Positions 1-8,067 of a stretch of 64,000 bases of DNA are shown here, in pieces. The notes under the pieces are model-generated. The model was not told the origin of the DNA. It made no database searches and was given only the letters and a program-made list of their open reading frames with translations. The number at the start of each line of letters is the position of its first letter. The first letter of the stretch is position 1. A program made the position numbers and the translations under genes. Source of the DNA: Pseudomonas putida (GTDB taxonomy: Bacteria > Pseudomonadota > Gammaproteobacteria > Pseudomonadales > Pseudomonadaceae); contig NZ_JANHLC010000013.1 in the NCBI RefSeq assembly GCF_028682395.1, positions 32,874 through 96,873 of the forward strand, in the 5' to 3' direction.

Positions 1-2
1 CC

Positions 3-110
3 AGCTGCGTGATCTATGGCATGCCCATGGCCATTGTCAAAGCCAACCTGGCCGATGCGGTCTACGGCCTGGATGACATAGGCAAACACCTGGTCGAGGC
101 GTGCAGCTGA
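3..110 (+). CDS. cheB: CheB, protein-glutamate methylesterase (3' end only)
   Basis: Only the last 35 codons are in the window, in frame from base 3 to the TGA at 108-110. The peptide ends SCVIYGMPMAIVKANLADAV and then a short charged tail, which matches the C-terminal edge of the CheB methylesterase domain (the VYGMP strand-helix). CheB demethylates or deamidates chemoreceptor glutamates after phosphorylation by CheA. Its stop overlaps the motC ATG (TGATG), so the two are probably translationally coupled. The cheB-motC-motD-parC-parP-cheW order is the usual Pseudomonas arrangement and supports the call despite the short fragment. Confidence 0.85.
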   Translation, partial: SCVIYGMPMAIVKANLADAVYGLDDIGKHLVEACS

Positions 111-850
111 TGGATGTTTTAAGTCTTATCGGGATCATCCTCGCGTTTGTCGCCATTATCGGCGGCAACTATCTGGAGGGTGGTCATCTGGGGGCGCTGA
201 TCAACGGCCCGGCGGCCCTGATCGTACTTGGCGGGACTATCGGCGCGGCCTTGCTGCAGGCGCCGCTGAGCGCCTTCAAGCGGGCCATGCAGATTTTGGT
301 CTGGATTCTGTTTCCGCCCCATGTCGACCTGGCCGGCGGCATCGACCGGATCGTCAACTGGAGCCTGATCGCGCGCAAGGAAGGCCTGCTCGGGCTGGAA
401 GGTGTGGCGGACAGCGAACCGGACAGTTACTCGCGCAAGGGCTTGCAATTGCTGGTCGACGGCGCCGAGCCGGAAGCCATCCGCGGCATTCTTGAAGTCG
501 ATTTCTATACCCAGGAAACCCGTGATATCCAGGCCGCCAAGGTCTTCGAGAGCATGGGCGGCTATGCGCCGACCATCGGGATCATCGGTGCGGTCATGGG
601 CCTGATCCACGTGATGGGCAACCTGGCCGATCCGTCGCAGCTGGGCGATGGTATCGCGGTCGCGTTTGTCGCGACTATCTACGGTGTGGCCAGCGCCAAC
701 CTGTTGCTGCTGCCTATTGCCAACAAATTGAAGTCGATTGCCATGCGTCAGTCACGTTATCGGGAGATGCTTCTGGAGGGCATTCTGTCGATTGCCGAGG
801 GTGAGAACCCGCGCTCCATTGAATTGAAGCTCCAGGGCTTCATGGATTGA
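110..850 (+). CDS. motC: MotC, flagellar motor stator (MotA-type proton channel subunit)
   Basis: A 246-residue MotA/ExbB-family stator protein. I see hydrophobic segments near residues 5-20, 33-51, 145-165 and 178-200, with a large cytoplasmic loop between the second and third, as expected for MotA-type subunits. The third segment carries the conserved PTIGIIGAVMGLIHVM stretch. With MotD it forms the second stator of the Pseudomonas flagellar motor, which contributes to torque and swarming. I chose ATG 110, which overlaps the cheB stop; a GTG three codons upstream (101) is also open but would bury the start deeper inside cheB. motD follows after 12 bases. Confidence 0.93.
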   Translation: MDVLSLIGIILAFVAIIGGNYLEGGHLGALINGPAALIVLGGTIGAALLQAPLSAFKRAMQILVWILFPPHVDLAGGIDRIVNWSLIARKEGLLGLEGVADSEPDSYSRKGLQLLVDGAEPEAIRGILEVDFYTQETRDIQAAKVFESMGGYAPTIGIIGAVMGLIHVMGNLADPSQLGDGIAVAFVATIYGVASANLLLLPIANKLKSIAMRQSRYREMLLEGILSIAEGENPRSIELKLQGFMD

Positions 851-862
851 TGGAGAAGCCTT

Positions 863-1750
863 ATGCGCCGTCGTCGCCAACCTGAAGAACACGAAAATCA
901 CGAGCGCTGGCTGGTTTCCTACGCTGACTTCATCACGCTGCTGTTTGCCTTCTTTGTGGTGATGTATTCGATCTCATCGATCAATGAAGGCAAATACAAG
1001 ATCCTGTCCCAGGCCCTGGTCGGGGTGTTCAATGACCCCGAGCGCAGCCTCAAGCCCATTCCCATTGGTGACGAGCGCCCGCTGACGGTCAAGCCGGCCG
1101 AGCCGTTGATCAGCGATAGCGAGCAGACCGACGCCGGGCTCTCGCAGAGCACCAGTGATCCGCTGCAAACCATTGCCGACAGCGTCACCGAGGCGTTCGG
1201 CGATCTGCTCAAGTCCGACCAGATGACGGTGCGCGGCAACGAGCTGTGGATTGAGATCGAGTTGAACTCCAGCCTGCTGTTCGGCAGTGGCGACGCCATG
1301 CCGAGCGATATCGCGTTCACGATCATCGACAAGGTGGCGAAGATCATCAAACCTTTCGATAACCCGATCCATGTCGAGGGCTTCACCGACGACCAGCCAA
1401 TCCGTACCGCGCAGTACCCGACCAACTGGGAGCTGTCTTCGGCGCGGGCGGCAAGCATCGTACGGATGCTGGCGATGGAAGGGGTCAACCCGGGGCGAAT
1501 GGCGTCGGTCGGCTATGGTGAGTTCCAGCCGGTGGCCAATAACGCCACGGCAGAAGGCCGGGCGAAGAATCGTCGGGTGGTGCTGGTCATCTCGCGCAAC
1601 CTCGATGTGCGCCGCAGCCTGACCGGTACCGGAACCGCCAATGCCAAGCCGGATGCGGCCCTGCGCCGCGCTGGCACACAAACTGCACCGAGCGGTGCCA
1701 CGCAGTCGGTGCGCGCAAGGACCGTCAATTCTCCGTCACCGGCCCTATAA
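863..1750 (+). CDS. motD: MotD, flagellar motor stator (MotB-type peptidoglycan anchor)
   Basis: A 295-residue MotB-family protein. After a short charged N terminus there is a single membrane helix (about residues 22-44, beginning ADFITLLFAFFVVMYS) whose Asp is the expected proton-binding residue. A linker follows, then an OmpA-like peptidoglycan-binding domain (about 130-245) with the NWELSSARA and GEFQPVANN...NRRV motifs. The last 45 residues are Ala/Pro/Thr-rich and probably disordered. It pairs with MotC. A GGAGA ribosome site lies just before ATG 863. Confidence 0.93.
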   Translation: MRRRRQPEEHENHERWLVSYADFITLLFAFFVVMYSISSINEGKYKILSQALVGVFNDPERSLKPIPIGDERPLTVKPAEPLISDSEQTDAGLSQSTSDPLQTIADSVTEAFGDLLKSDQMTVRGNELWIEIELNSSLLFGSGDAMPSDIAFTIIDKVAKIIKPFDNPIHVEGFTDDQPIRTAQYPTNWELSSARAASIVRMLAMEGVNPGRMASVGYGEFQPVANNATAEGRAKNRRVVLVISRNLDVRRSLTGTGTANAKPDAALRRAGTQTAPSGATQSVRARTVNSPSPAL

Positions 1751-1801
1751 CGAGTGTATGTTCTCGACAGGGCCACGCCTTGCCGGGAGGTAAAGAACCG
1801 A

Positions 1802-2590
1802 ATGAGAGTCTGGGCAGTAGCCAATCAAAAAGGTGGTGTCGGTAAGACCACCAGCTCCATCGCTCTGGCCGGGTTGCTGGCCGAGGCGGGCAAGCGCGTG
1901 GTCGTGGTCGATCTCGACCCCCACGGCTCGATGACCAGCTACTTCGGCTACGATCCGGACAGCCTGGAGCACAGCAGTTTCGATCTGTTCCTGCACAAGG
2001 GCGGCGTGCCTCAGGGCCTGCCGGGCCAGTTGTTGCTGCCGACCAGTCATGAACGTATCTCGCTGTTGCCATCGAGCACCGCCCTGGCAACCTTGGAGCG
2101 GCAATCACCGGGCCAGAGCGGCCTGGGCCTGGTGATCGCCAAGAGCCTGGCGCAACTGTGGCAGGATTTCGACTACGCGGTGATCGACAGCCCGCCGTTG
2201 CTCGGCGTGTTGATGGTCAACGCCCTGGCGGCGAGCCAGCAACTGGTGGTGCCGGTTCAGACCGAGCATTTGGCGGTCAAGGGCCTGGAGCGGATGGTCA
2301 ACACGCTGGCAATGATCAATCGTTCGCGTAAGCAGCCGCTGGCCTACAGCATCGTTCCCACCCTGTTCGATCGGCGGACCCAGGCCTCCCTGGGCACCCT
2401 GCGAGTGCTGCGCGACAAATTTCCCGAGACTATCTGGCAGGGCTATATCCCGGTCGACACGCGCTTGCGCGATGCCAGCCGCGCTGGGGTCACACCCTCG
2501 CAGTTCGACGGCAAGAGCCGCGGCGTGCTGGCGTATCGAGCCTTGCTCAAGCATTTGCTGGCCCAGCAACTTGTTCCCCAGGTGGCGTGA
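1802..2590 (+). CDS. parC: ParC-like ParA ATPase for polar placement of the chemotaxis array
   Basis: A 262-residue MinD/ParA-family ATPase. The deviant Walker A motif KGGVGKTTS is at residues 10-18, Walker B-like VVVVDLDPHGS near 40, and VIDSPPLLG near 125. In Vibrio and Pseudomonas, the ParA homologue encoded inside the che cluster positions chemotaxis arrays at the cell pole together with ParP, which is encoded next. I chose ATG 1802 because GGGAGG lies just upstream and the protein then begins directly with the first beta strand. An upstream start at 1754 would add 16 unconserved residues. The symbol follows the che-cluster paralogue; parA or soj are alternative labels. Confidence 0.88.
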   Translation: MRVWAVANQKGGVGKTTSSIALAGLLAEAGKRVVVVDLDPHGSMTSYFGYDPDSLEHSSFDLFLHKGGVPQGLPGQLLLPTSHERISLLPSSTALATLERQSPGQSGLGLVIAKSLAQLWQDFDYAVIDSPPLLGVLMVNALAASQQLVVPVQTEHLAVKGLERMVNTLAMINRSRKQPLAYSIVPTLFDRRTQASLGTLRVLRDKFPETIWQGYIPVDTRLRDASRAGVTPSQFDGKSRGVLAYRALLKHLLAQQLVPQVA

Positions 2591-2674
2591 AATGGCCCTG
2601 TATTCAAGTCGTGCGCCAGGTCAGCCGATAACCTCTTTACGCAAGGGTGATGGTCCTTGTTCGTGGGCCCGCTT

Positions 2675-3535
2675 ATGAACCGTCCACTGGATATTACGAC
2701 CCGGCCCCAGATGGCCTTGCAGTCCTATCTGGATGCGTTGTTGCAGGAAGCGACTGAGGAGTTGCTCGAGGCGGTTCCAGAACTGGTACCGGTTTCGGTC
2801 CCGGTGGCAGTGGTCGATGCCCCGCAGATTGTGACAAGCAGTGTCGAAATTGATGAGTTTCAGGCCGCAGTGCTTGAGGAGCAGGCACGTGACGCGGTCC
2901 AGGCCAAGGTTCAGGTCGCGGTTGCCGAGGTGGTTGTTCCGGTGGTTGTTGCACCGGTGGTGGCTGTGCCGGCGCCGGCATTGATCGAGCCGGTGGTTGA
3001 GGTTCATTTGCCCTCGGTGGCAGGTCATCCGCCACCGCCGAAGGCGGGTTCTGATCGTCCGGCCTGGGCGGCTGAGCCGTTTGAATGCCTGCTGTTCGAT
3101 GTCGCGGGCCTGACCCTGGCGGTGCCGTTGGTGTGCCTGGGTTCGATTTATCCACTGGCGGGTCACGAGCTGACGCCGTTGTTTGGCCAGCCGGAATGGT
3201 TTCTCGGCATTCTGCCGAGCCAGGCCGGCAACCTGAAGGTGCTGGACACGGCGCGTTGGGTGATGCCAGATCGCTATCGCGATGATTTTCGCGAAGGCTT
3301 GCAGTACGTCATTTCGGTTCAAGGCTATGAGTGGGGATTGGCGGTGCACCAGGTCAGTCGCTCGCTGCGCCTGGACCCTAACGAGATCAAGTGGCGCAGC
3401 CATCGTGGGCAGCGTCCGTGGCTGGCCGGTACGGTGATCGAGCATATGTGCGCGCTACTCGATGTTGCCGAGTTGGCCGAGCTGATTGCCAGCGGTGCGG
3501 TGAAACAGATGAAACTGGACAAAGCGAACAAATAA
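2675..3535 (+). CDS. parP: ParP-like CheW-domain protein
   Basis: A protein of 286 residues with a C-terminal CheW-like domain (about 135-270; contains FECLLFDVAGLTLAVPL and GSIYPL). The N-terminal half, about residues 30-120, is low complexity: long Val/Pro/Ala runs with little predicted structure. This is the layout of ParP, which links the ParC ATPase to CheA and receptors at the pole. Start choice is uncertain: ATG 2675 lacks a good ribosome site and TTG 2657 would add six residues. It lies 84 bases after parC and upstream of cheW in the same orientation. Confidence 0.82.
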   Translation: MNRPLDITTRPQMALQSYLDALLQEATEELLEAVPELVPVSVPVAVVDAPQIVTSSVEIDEFQAAVLEEQARDAVQAKVQVAVAEVVVPVVVAPVVAVPAPALIEPVVEVHLPSVAGHPPPPKAGSDRPAWAAEPFECLLFDVAGLTLAVPLVCLGSIYPLAGHELTPLFGQPEWFLGILPSQAGNLKVLDTARWVMPDRYRDDFREGLQYVISVQGYEWGLAVHQVSRSLRLDPNEIKWRSHRGQRPWLAGTVIEHMCALLDVAELAELIASGAVKQMKLDKANK

Positions 3536-3611
3536 CCGCTGCACCGCACGATGAATGCGGGCAGCCAGACAGCTCATACCGTCATCGACGGTTTTTTCAG
3601 AGGTTGGGAGT

Positions 3612-4091
3612 ATGAACAAGTCGTCCGTACAGGGCTCCGAAGATCCGATTCTGCAATGGGTAACCTTCAAGCTCGATAACGAATCCTATGGCATCAATGT
3701 GATGCAAGTGCAGGAAGTGCTGCGCTACACCGAGATCGCTCCGGTGCCGGGTGCACCCAGCTATGTACTGGGGATCATCAACCTGCGCGGCAATGTGGTG
3801 ACCGTGATCGACACGCGTCAGCGCTTTGGCCTGATGTCCAGCGAAATCACCGACAACACCCGTGTGGTGATTATCGAGGCCGACAAGCAAGTGGTCGGTA
3901 TCCTGGTCGACAGCGTGGCGGAAGTGGTTTACCTGCGTCAGTCCGAAGTCGAGACCGCGCCGAATGTCGGTAACGAGGAATCGGCCAAGTTTATCCAAGG
4001 CGTGTGCAACAAGAACGGCGAGCTGCTGATTCTGGTTGAGCTGGACAAGATGATGACCGAAGAAGAATGGTCCGAGCTGGAGAGCATCTGA
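3612..4091 (+). CDS. cheW: CheW, chemotaxis coupling protein
   Basis: A single-domain CheW of 159 residues, the usual length. It contains the family strands ILQWVTFKLDNESYGINVMQ and NLRGNVVTVIDTRQRFGL, and the LVDSVAEVVYL region. CheW bridges methyl-accepting receptors and the CheA kinase at the inner membrane. ATG 3612 is preceded by GGGAG and follows a 76-base gap from parP. The stop TGA (4089-4091) touches the TTG start of the next gene. Confidence 0.95.
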   Translation: MNKSSVQGSEDPILQWVTFKLDNESYGINVMQVQEVLRYTEIAPVPGAPSYVLGIINLRGNVVTVIDTRQRFGLMSSEITDNTRVVIIEADKQVVGILVDSVAEVVYLRQSEVETAPNVGNEESAKFIQGVCNKNGELLILVELDKMMTEEEWSELESI

Positions 4092-4484
4092 TTGTTTTTC
4101 GAGGTGGGCGTTATCGTGCTGGGCATCCTCTGGGCCGTGAGCGTGGGCCTGTTTGTGGTCTATGTTCGAGGCCAGCGGCGGCTCGCCGTACAGCAGGCCG
4201 AGGCGGATGCCCTGCGTGACCAGCGCATCCGCGACCTGGGTCGGCGCCTGGACCATTATCAGAACGGTACGGTGCGCATGGGCGAAGACCTGCACGAACT
4301 GCGGGCTGTGGTCGCGCCGCTGCCGGACAAGCTGGTCCAGTTGGAGCAGCGTGATCCGTCCAGCCTGTCCTTTGCCCAGGCAGCACGCCTGGTCGGCATG
4401 GGCGCAAGCATCGATGAGTTGACTCAATCCTGTGGCCTGACCCAGGCCGAAGCCGAGTTGATGAGCAAGCTGCACAAGGGCTGA
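4092..4484 (+). CDS. DUF2802 family membrane-anchored protein
   Basis: A 130-residue protein that closes the che operon. It has one N-terminal membrane helix (about residues 4-25) followed by a charged, probably coiled-coil segment (VRGQRRLAVQQAEADALRD) and a compact C-terminal helical part ending in AQAARLVGMGASIDELTQSCGL and AEAELMSKL, which looks like a small helix-turn-helix-like DUF2802 domain. The start is TTG at 4092, immediately after the cheW stop; no other start keeps the membrane segment. The function is not established. Its fixed place after cheW in pseudomonads suggests a link to chemotaxis or flagella, which is inference. Confidence 0.8.
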   Translation: MFFEVGVIVLGILWAVSVGLFVVYVRGQRRLAVQQAEADALRDQRIRDLGRRLDHYQNGTVRMGEDLHELRAVVAPLPDKLVQLEQRDPSSLSFAQAARLVGMGASIDELTQSCGLTQAEAELMSKLHKG

Positions 4485-4583
4485 GGCGGCTGCCACGTTG
4501 TTTCGCCTGGCCCGTGCAGGGCGAGGGGCCTGTCTACCAGGGCCGCCTGCATCAAACCCCGGTGTCTGTCGTTCGACAGGCCC

Positions 4584-4913
4584 TCAATAATCATCCCCCA
4601 GGGCCGTGATGTCCTTTTCCCGAGTCTCGGCCTCATGGTCGAAGCCCACCGGGAACTTGCCCTTGAGTTGCCAGGCAAAGGCGATGATCTCGGCAATGGT
4701 CAGGTACAGCTCCTGGGGAATGCTCTCGCCCAGCTCCATGCGGGCCAGTAGCTTGACCAATTCGGCGTTTTCGTAGATCGGCACTTCATAGTCGCGGGCC
4801 AGCTTGAGGATCGCCTCGGCCAGTTCATCGTCGCCCTTGGCGGTGAGGGTGGGAGCTTGCTGGCCGTCGTACTTGAGGGCGATGGCCTGGCGCGGCGGGT
4901 GCGGATTCTTCAT
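4584..4913 (-). CDS. FlhB C-terminal-domain-like protein (EscU/YscU/HrcU family fragment)
   Basis: A 109-residue soluble protein resembling only the cytoplasmic FlhB/YscU tail: PRQAIALKYDG, then PTLTAKGDDELAEAILKLARDYEVPIYEN, and a helical end. It has no membrane domain and no NPTH autocleavage motif is visible; the sequence begins just after where that motif would lie, so it resembles the post-cleavage fragment. It overlaps the fliK-like gene by four bases (ATGA) and is co-oriented with it. This suggests the pair acts together in hook-length/substrate-specificity switching of flagellar export, by analogy with FliK-FlhB contact. That role is inferred. Confidence 0.82.
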   Translation of the reverse strand: MKNPHPPRQAIALKYDGQQAPTLTAKGDDELAEAILKLARDYEVPIYENAELVKLLARMELGESIPQELYLTIAEIIAFAWQLKGKFPVGFDHEAETREKDITALGDDY

Positions 4914-6481
4914 GCGGTTTCATCCACCCAGCGTTGTTCAAGACGGGTTTGCGCACCCTGGGGCGGGACGCCCAGATGGCAGTCCAGGTCGCCGACATTC
5001 AAGCCCGAAGCGCTGAGCCTGGCGCGCAGGGTGCCCAGATGGGTTTCGATTAGGTTGGCGGTGTAGGGGCGTTCGGCCCAGAGCTGGCTGGACAGGCGAC
5101 CGGCCACCAGTTGCGCCTGTACTTGCAGGGGGCCGAGGGGTTCGACGTCAAAGGCCAGGTCCAGCCGCCAGAGCTGTTCTTTCGGTTCGCGGCGGGCAGT
5201 CTTTTCTTGGGGCTCGCGTTCGGGCGGCTCTTCACGCTGCAACTTGACCTGCAGAGGCACAATGTCCTGCAGGTTGCGCATGGGGATCTCCAACTGCCAG
5301 GTGGTTTGCAGGTTGCCATTGGCGGTGGTGCCGGTCTGCTCCAGGCTGGCCAGTTGATGGCTCTGCAGGCGCGAGATGGCGGCAGCGGCCAGGCGCAGGA
5401 GGTTCTCCAGGTCGCCTTCGCCTTCCAGGCTTTGCAGCAGGCGCGAGGGCAGGGGAAAGCCGGCCGGCTGCGGGCGGGCGCCAACCTGGCCGAGCGTGCC
5501 CAGGGCGCTGCGGACAAAATTGGGCAGTGACTGGGCCAGAGCCGTTGCCGCGACGCCGGGATTGAAGGTCGAACTGGCGGGGACGCCCGGTAGTGTCTGG
5601 GCAATCAGGCGCAGGAGGTTGCCCTTGAGATCGGGCGTCAGCCCCGGGTTCTGCGCACCGAGCAAGCGTGCTTCAAGAAACACCCCGCTGTTTTGCAGGG
5701 CCTGGGCCAGGCCTTTGGGGGTGCTCAGTTGTGCGGCGTCGGGCAGCCCGCTCAGCAGCTTGTCGATAGCGCTGCGCAGCCCCGCCGGAACCTGGGCGTC
5801 TGCCGGCAGGCGTTGCAGCAGCTGGATCAGGCCTTCGATGGAGGCCTGGCGGCCCTGCTGGGCTGCGAGCTGCTGGGTAATCGCCAGTTGGTCCTGGCGG
5901 CCGCTCAGGGGGACGAAGGAGAGTGTTTGCGCGTCCTGTACCTGGGCGCTGAGCAAGCTGCCGATACGCAGCGGCTGCGCGCTCTCCAGGATCAGGGTCG
6001 CACCGCTCTGGGCGCTATTGAGCAGGCTGACCAGGGAGCGATAGATCGCTGGCTGGCCGCTGCCCTGGGGCAAGGCCTGGGTGGTCAGTACTTTGCCTTG
6101 TAGCAGGGTGCCAGCGGGCAGTTGGCCGGTATCGAGGCGGGTCAGCGCGGCGACGCTGGCGCTCAGCGCCTGCTGTACGGTGATCGCCAGGTTGCCTGCG
6201 CTCGGCTGGCTGACCAACACGCTGGTGCCCAGCGGCAGTGGCTGGCTACTAGTGGCCTGGACCGTGGTTTGCCGGCCATTATCGAGGGTCAGCTTGAGCA
6301 GCAGCTGAAAATTCTGCTCGGCCTGTTTTAGCGACAGGACCTCGGCCTTGGCGGTTTGCCCGGTGGCGATCAACCCTTCGGCAGGTTCCAGCAGCTTGAG
6401 CAGCTCACCCGTAGCGACCAGCGGACGGCCGCCATTGGCGACGGCTGCCGGGAGGGGAAGGGGGGTTATTTCGCCTGTCAT
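4910..6481 (-). CDS. fliK: FliK-type flagellar hook-length control protein
   Basis: About 523 residues, rich in Gln, Leu, Ala and Pro through the first 350. The C-terminal region (about 380-500) has the FliK-like fold signature: LEIPMRNLQDIVPLQVKL followed by LDLAFDVEPLGPLQVQAQL and LGTLRARLSASGLNV, where alternating strands mark the FliK C-terminal domain. FliK measures hook length and tells FlhB to switch from hook to filament export. I used ATG 6481 (MTGEITPLPLP), since the upstream 16 codons do not look coding; a longer start at 6529 is possible. It is convergent to the che operon and divergent from ccmA. A canonical fliK usually sits elsewhere in Pseudomonas, so this may be a second family member. 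Confidence 0.8.
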   Translation of the reverse strand: MTGEITPLPLPAAVANGGRPLVATGELLKLLEPAEGLIATGQTAKAEVLSLKQAEQNFQLLLKLTLDNGRQTTVQATSSQPLPLGTSVLVSQPSAGNLAITVQQALSASVAALTRLDTGQLPAGTLLQGKVLTTQALPQGSGQPAIYRSLVSLLNSAQSGATLILESAQPLRIGSLLSAQVQDAQTLSFVPLSGRQDQLAITQQLAAQQGRQASIEGLIQLLQRLPADAQVPAGLRSAIDKLLSGLPDAAQLSTPKGLAQALQNSGVFLEARLLGAQNPGLTPDLKGNLLRLIAQTLPGVPASSTFNPGVAATALAQSLPNFVRSALGTLGQVGARPQPAGFPLPSRLLQSLEGEGDLENLLRLAAAAISRLQSHQLASLEQTGTTANGNLQTTWQLEIPMRNLQDIVPLQVKLQREEPPEREPQEKTARREPKEQLWRLDLAFDVEPLGPLQVQAQLVAGRLSSQLWAERPYTANLIETHLGTLRARLSASGLNVGDLDCHLGVPPQGAQTRLEQRWVDETA

Positions 6482-6530
6482 CGGGTCGTGGCCTGTTGAA
6501 ATTGCCCTCTTGAGAGTAGGACATGACATG

Positions 6531-6536
6531 TATAAT
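6531..6536 (+). promoter_or_regulatory. Candidate -10 element for the ccm operon
   Basis: A perfect TATAAT sits between the divergent fliK and ccmA genes, but the -35 candidate about 17 bases upstream (TCTTGA) is poor. Transcription starting here would give ccmA a leader of about 150 bases. The leader contains a 9-bp hairpin with arms at 6556-6564 and 6577-6585 (TGCGTCAAA/TTTGACGCA) and no poly-T tail. The strand assignment is inference. Confidence 0.35.
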
Positions 6537-6689
6537 GCTGCGCCGTTCCCGTTGGTGCGTCAAAACGTTGTCGATGTTTGACGCAGCTCTCTAGTCCGGC
6601 AGGTAAAAGCACTTAATCTGCATCTCTTTGTAACGGCCGCACACGGGCCGACTTGAACCGATATTTGAACCGAAAAGGCCGTCCCTGTT

Positions 6690-7325
6690 TTGACCAGCCC
6701 ACTTCTAGAAGCCGTAGCGCTGGCCTGTGAGCGCGACTGGCGCACGCTTTTCGAGAACCTCGAATTGCGCCTGAGCGCCGGCGATATGTTGCAGATCAGC
6801 GGTCCCAACGGCAGTGGCAAAACCAGTCTGCTGCGGTTGTTGGCCGGGCTGATGCAGCCGACCGCCGGTGAAGTCCTGCTCAATGGCCAGCCGCTGGGGG
6901 CTCAGCGCAGCGAACTGGCGCGCTCGTTGTTATGGATTGGTCATGCCGCCGGGATCAAGGACCTGCTTAGCCCCGAGGAAAACCTCAGTTGGCTCGGCGC
7001 ACTGCACCGTCCGGCGTCCCGCGAGGCGATCTGGCAGGCCCTGGCAGCGGTGGGGCTGCGCGGTTTCGAAGATGTGCCCTGTCACACCCTGTCCGCCGGC
7101 CAGCAGCGCCGCGTGGCCCTGGCGCGGTTGTACCTGGACAGCCCGCCGCTGTGGATCCTCGATGAACCCTTCACGGCCCTCGACAAGCAGGGCGTGGCCC
7201 AGTTGGAAGCGCACCTGGCCGATCACTGCGAGCGCGGCGGCATGGTTGTGCTCACCACTCACCACACGCTGACCCGGACTCCTTCGGGCTACCGCGATAT
7301 CGATCTGGGGCGTTGGGCCGTATGA
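6690..7325 (+). CDS. ccmA: CcmA, heme export/maturation ABC ATPase
   Basis: A 211-residue ABC ATPase, the usual CcmA length. Walker A is GPNGSGKTSLLR near residue 36, the signature is LSAGQQRRVAL near 133, and Walker B with the catalytic Glu is LWILDEPF near 153. CcmA works with CcmB, CcmC and CcmD to release holo-CcmE from the CcmC complex during c-type cytochrome assembly at the inner membrane. The start is TTG 6690 (MTSPLLEAVALACERDW), giving the family N terminus; no ATG fits. It overlaps ccmB by four bases. Confidence 0.95.
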   Translation: MTSPLLEAVALACERDWRTLFENLELRLSAGDMLQISGPNGSGKTSLLRLLAGLMQPTAGEVLLNGQPLGAQRSELARSLLWIGHAAGIKDLLSPEENLSWLGALHRPASREAIWQALAAVGLRGFEDVPCHTLSAGQQRRVALARLYLDSPPLWILDEPFTALDKQGVAQLEAHLADHCERGGMVVLTTHHTLTRTPSGYRDIDLGRWAV

Positions 7326-7990
7326 GTGTGTTCGGATTGCTGGTGGCGCGCGAAGCTCGCCTGTTGTTTCGCCGTCCGGCGGAATTGGCCAACCCCCTGG
7401 TTTTCTTCGCCATTGTGATTGCTTTGTTTCCGTTGGCGGTCGGCCCGGAGACTCAATTGTTGCAAACCTTGTCTCCGGGACTGGTCTGGGTCGCCGCGCT
7501 TTTATCGGTTTTGCTCTCGCTGGACGGGCTTTTTCGCAGTGATTTCGAGGATGGATCGCTCGAGCAGTGGGTCCTTTCGTCGCACCCCCTGCCTCTTCTG
7601 GTTCTGGCTAAGGTACTGGCACACTGGGCGTTTTCCGGCCTGGCGCTGGTATTGTTGGCGCCGTTGCTGGCCCTGATGCTCGGTTTGCCGACCGCCTGCC
7701 TGCCGGTACTGCTGTTGTCATTGCTGCTCGGGACACCGGTGCTGAGCCTGCTCGGTGCGGTCGGTGCGGCGCTGACCGTGGGGCTCAAGCGCGGTGGATT
7801 GTTACTGGCGCTGTTGATCCTGCCCCTGTATATCCCGGTGTTGATTCTGGGCAGTGGTGCCTTGCAGGCGGCATTGCAAGGCATGCCGGCCATCGGTTAT
7901 CTCCTCTGGCTTGGCAGCCTGACCGCCTTGGCGGTAACCCTGACACCTTTTGCAATAGCCGCTGGCCTGAAGATTAGCGTCGGCGAATAA
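7322..7990 (+). CDS. ccmB: CcmB, heme exporter permease subunit
   Basis: A 222-residue inner-membrane protein with about six hydrophobic segments, typical of CcmB. It includes the conserved early LLVAREARLLFRRPAELANPL and DGLFRSDFEDGSLEQWVLS stretches. It forms the membrane partner of CcmA. ATG 7322 overlaps the ccmA stop (ATGA). A 77-base gap separates it from ccmC. Confidence 0.95.
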   Translation: MSVFGLLVAREARLLFRRPAELANPLVFFAIVIALFPLAVGPETQLLQTLSPGLVWVAALLSVLLSLDGLFRSDFEDGSLEQWVLSSHPLPLLVLAKVLAHWAFSGLALVLLAPLLALMLGLPTACLPVLLLSLLLGTPVLSLLGAVGAALTVGLKRGGLLLALLILPLYIPVLILGSGALQAALQGMPAIGYLLWLGSLTALAVTLTPFAIAAGLKISVGE

Positions 7991-8067
7991 TGAGGTCTGG
8001 TCACTTTTTGACCAGTAAAGACCCTGGCCCTTCGTCATAACGACGGGCAACCGTGATGGAAACAGTA

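Noticed and set aside
6556..6585. Hairpin before ccmA considered as a riboswitch
   Set aside because: A single 9-bp stem with no conserved aptamer features; kept only as a leader observation.
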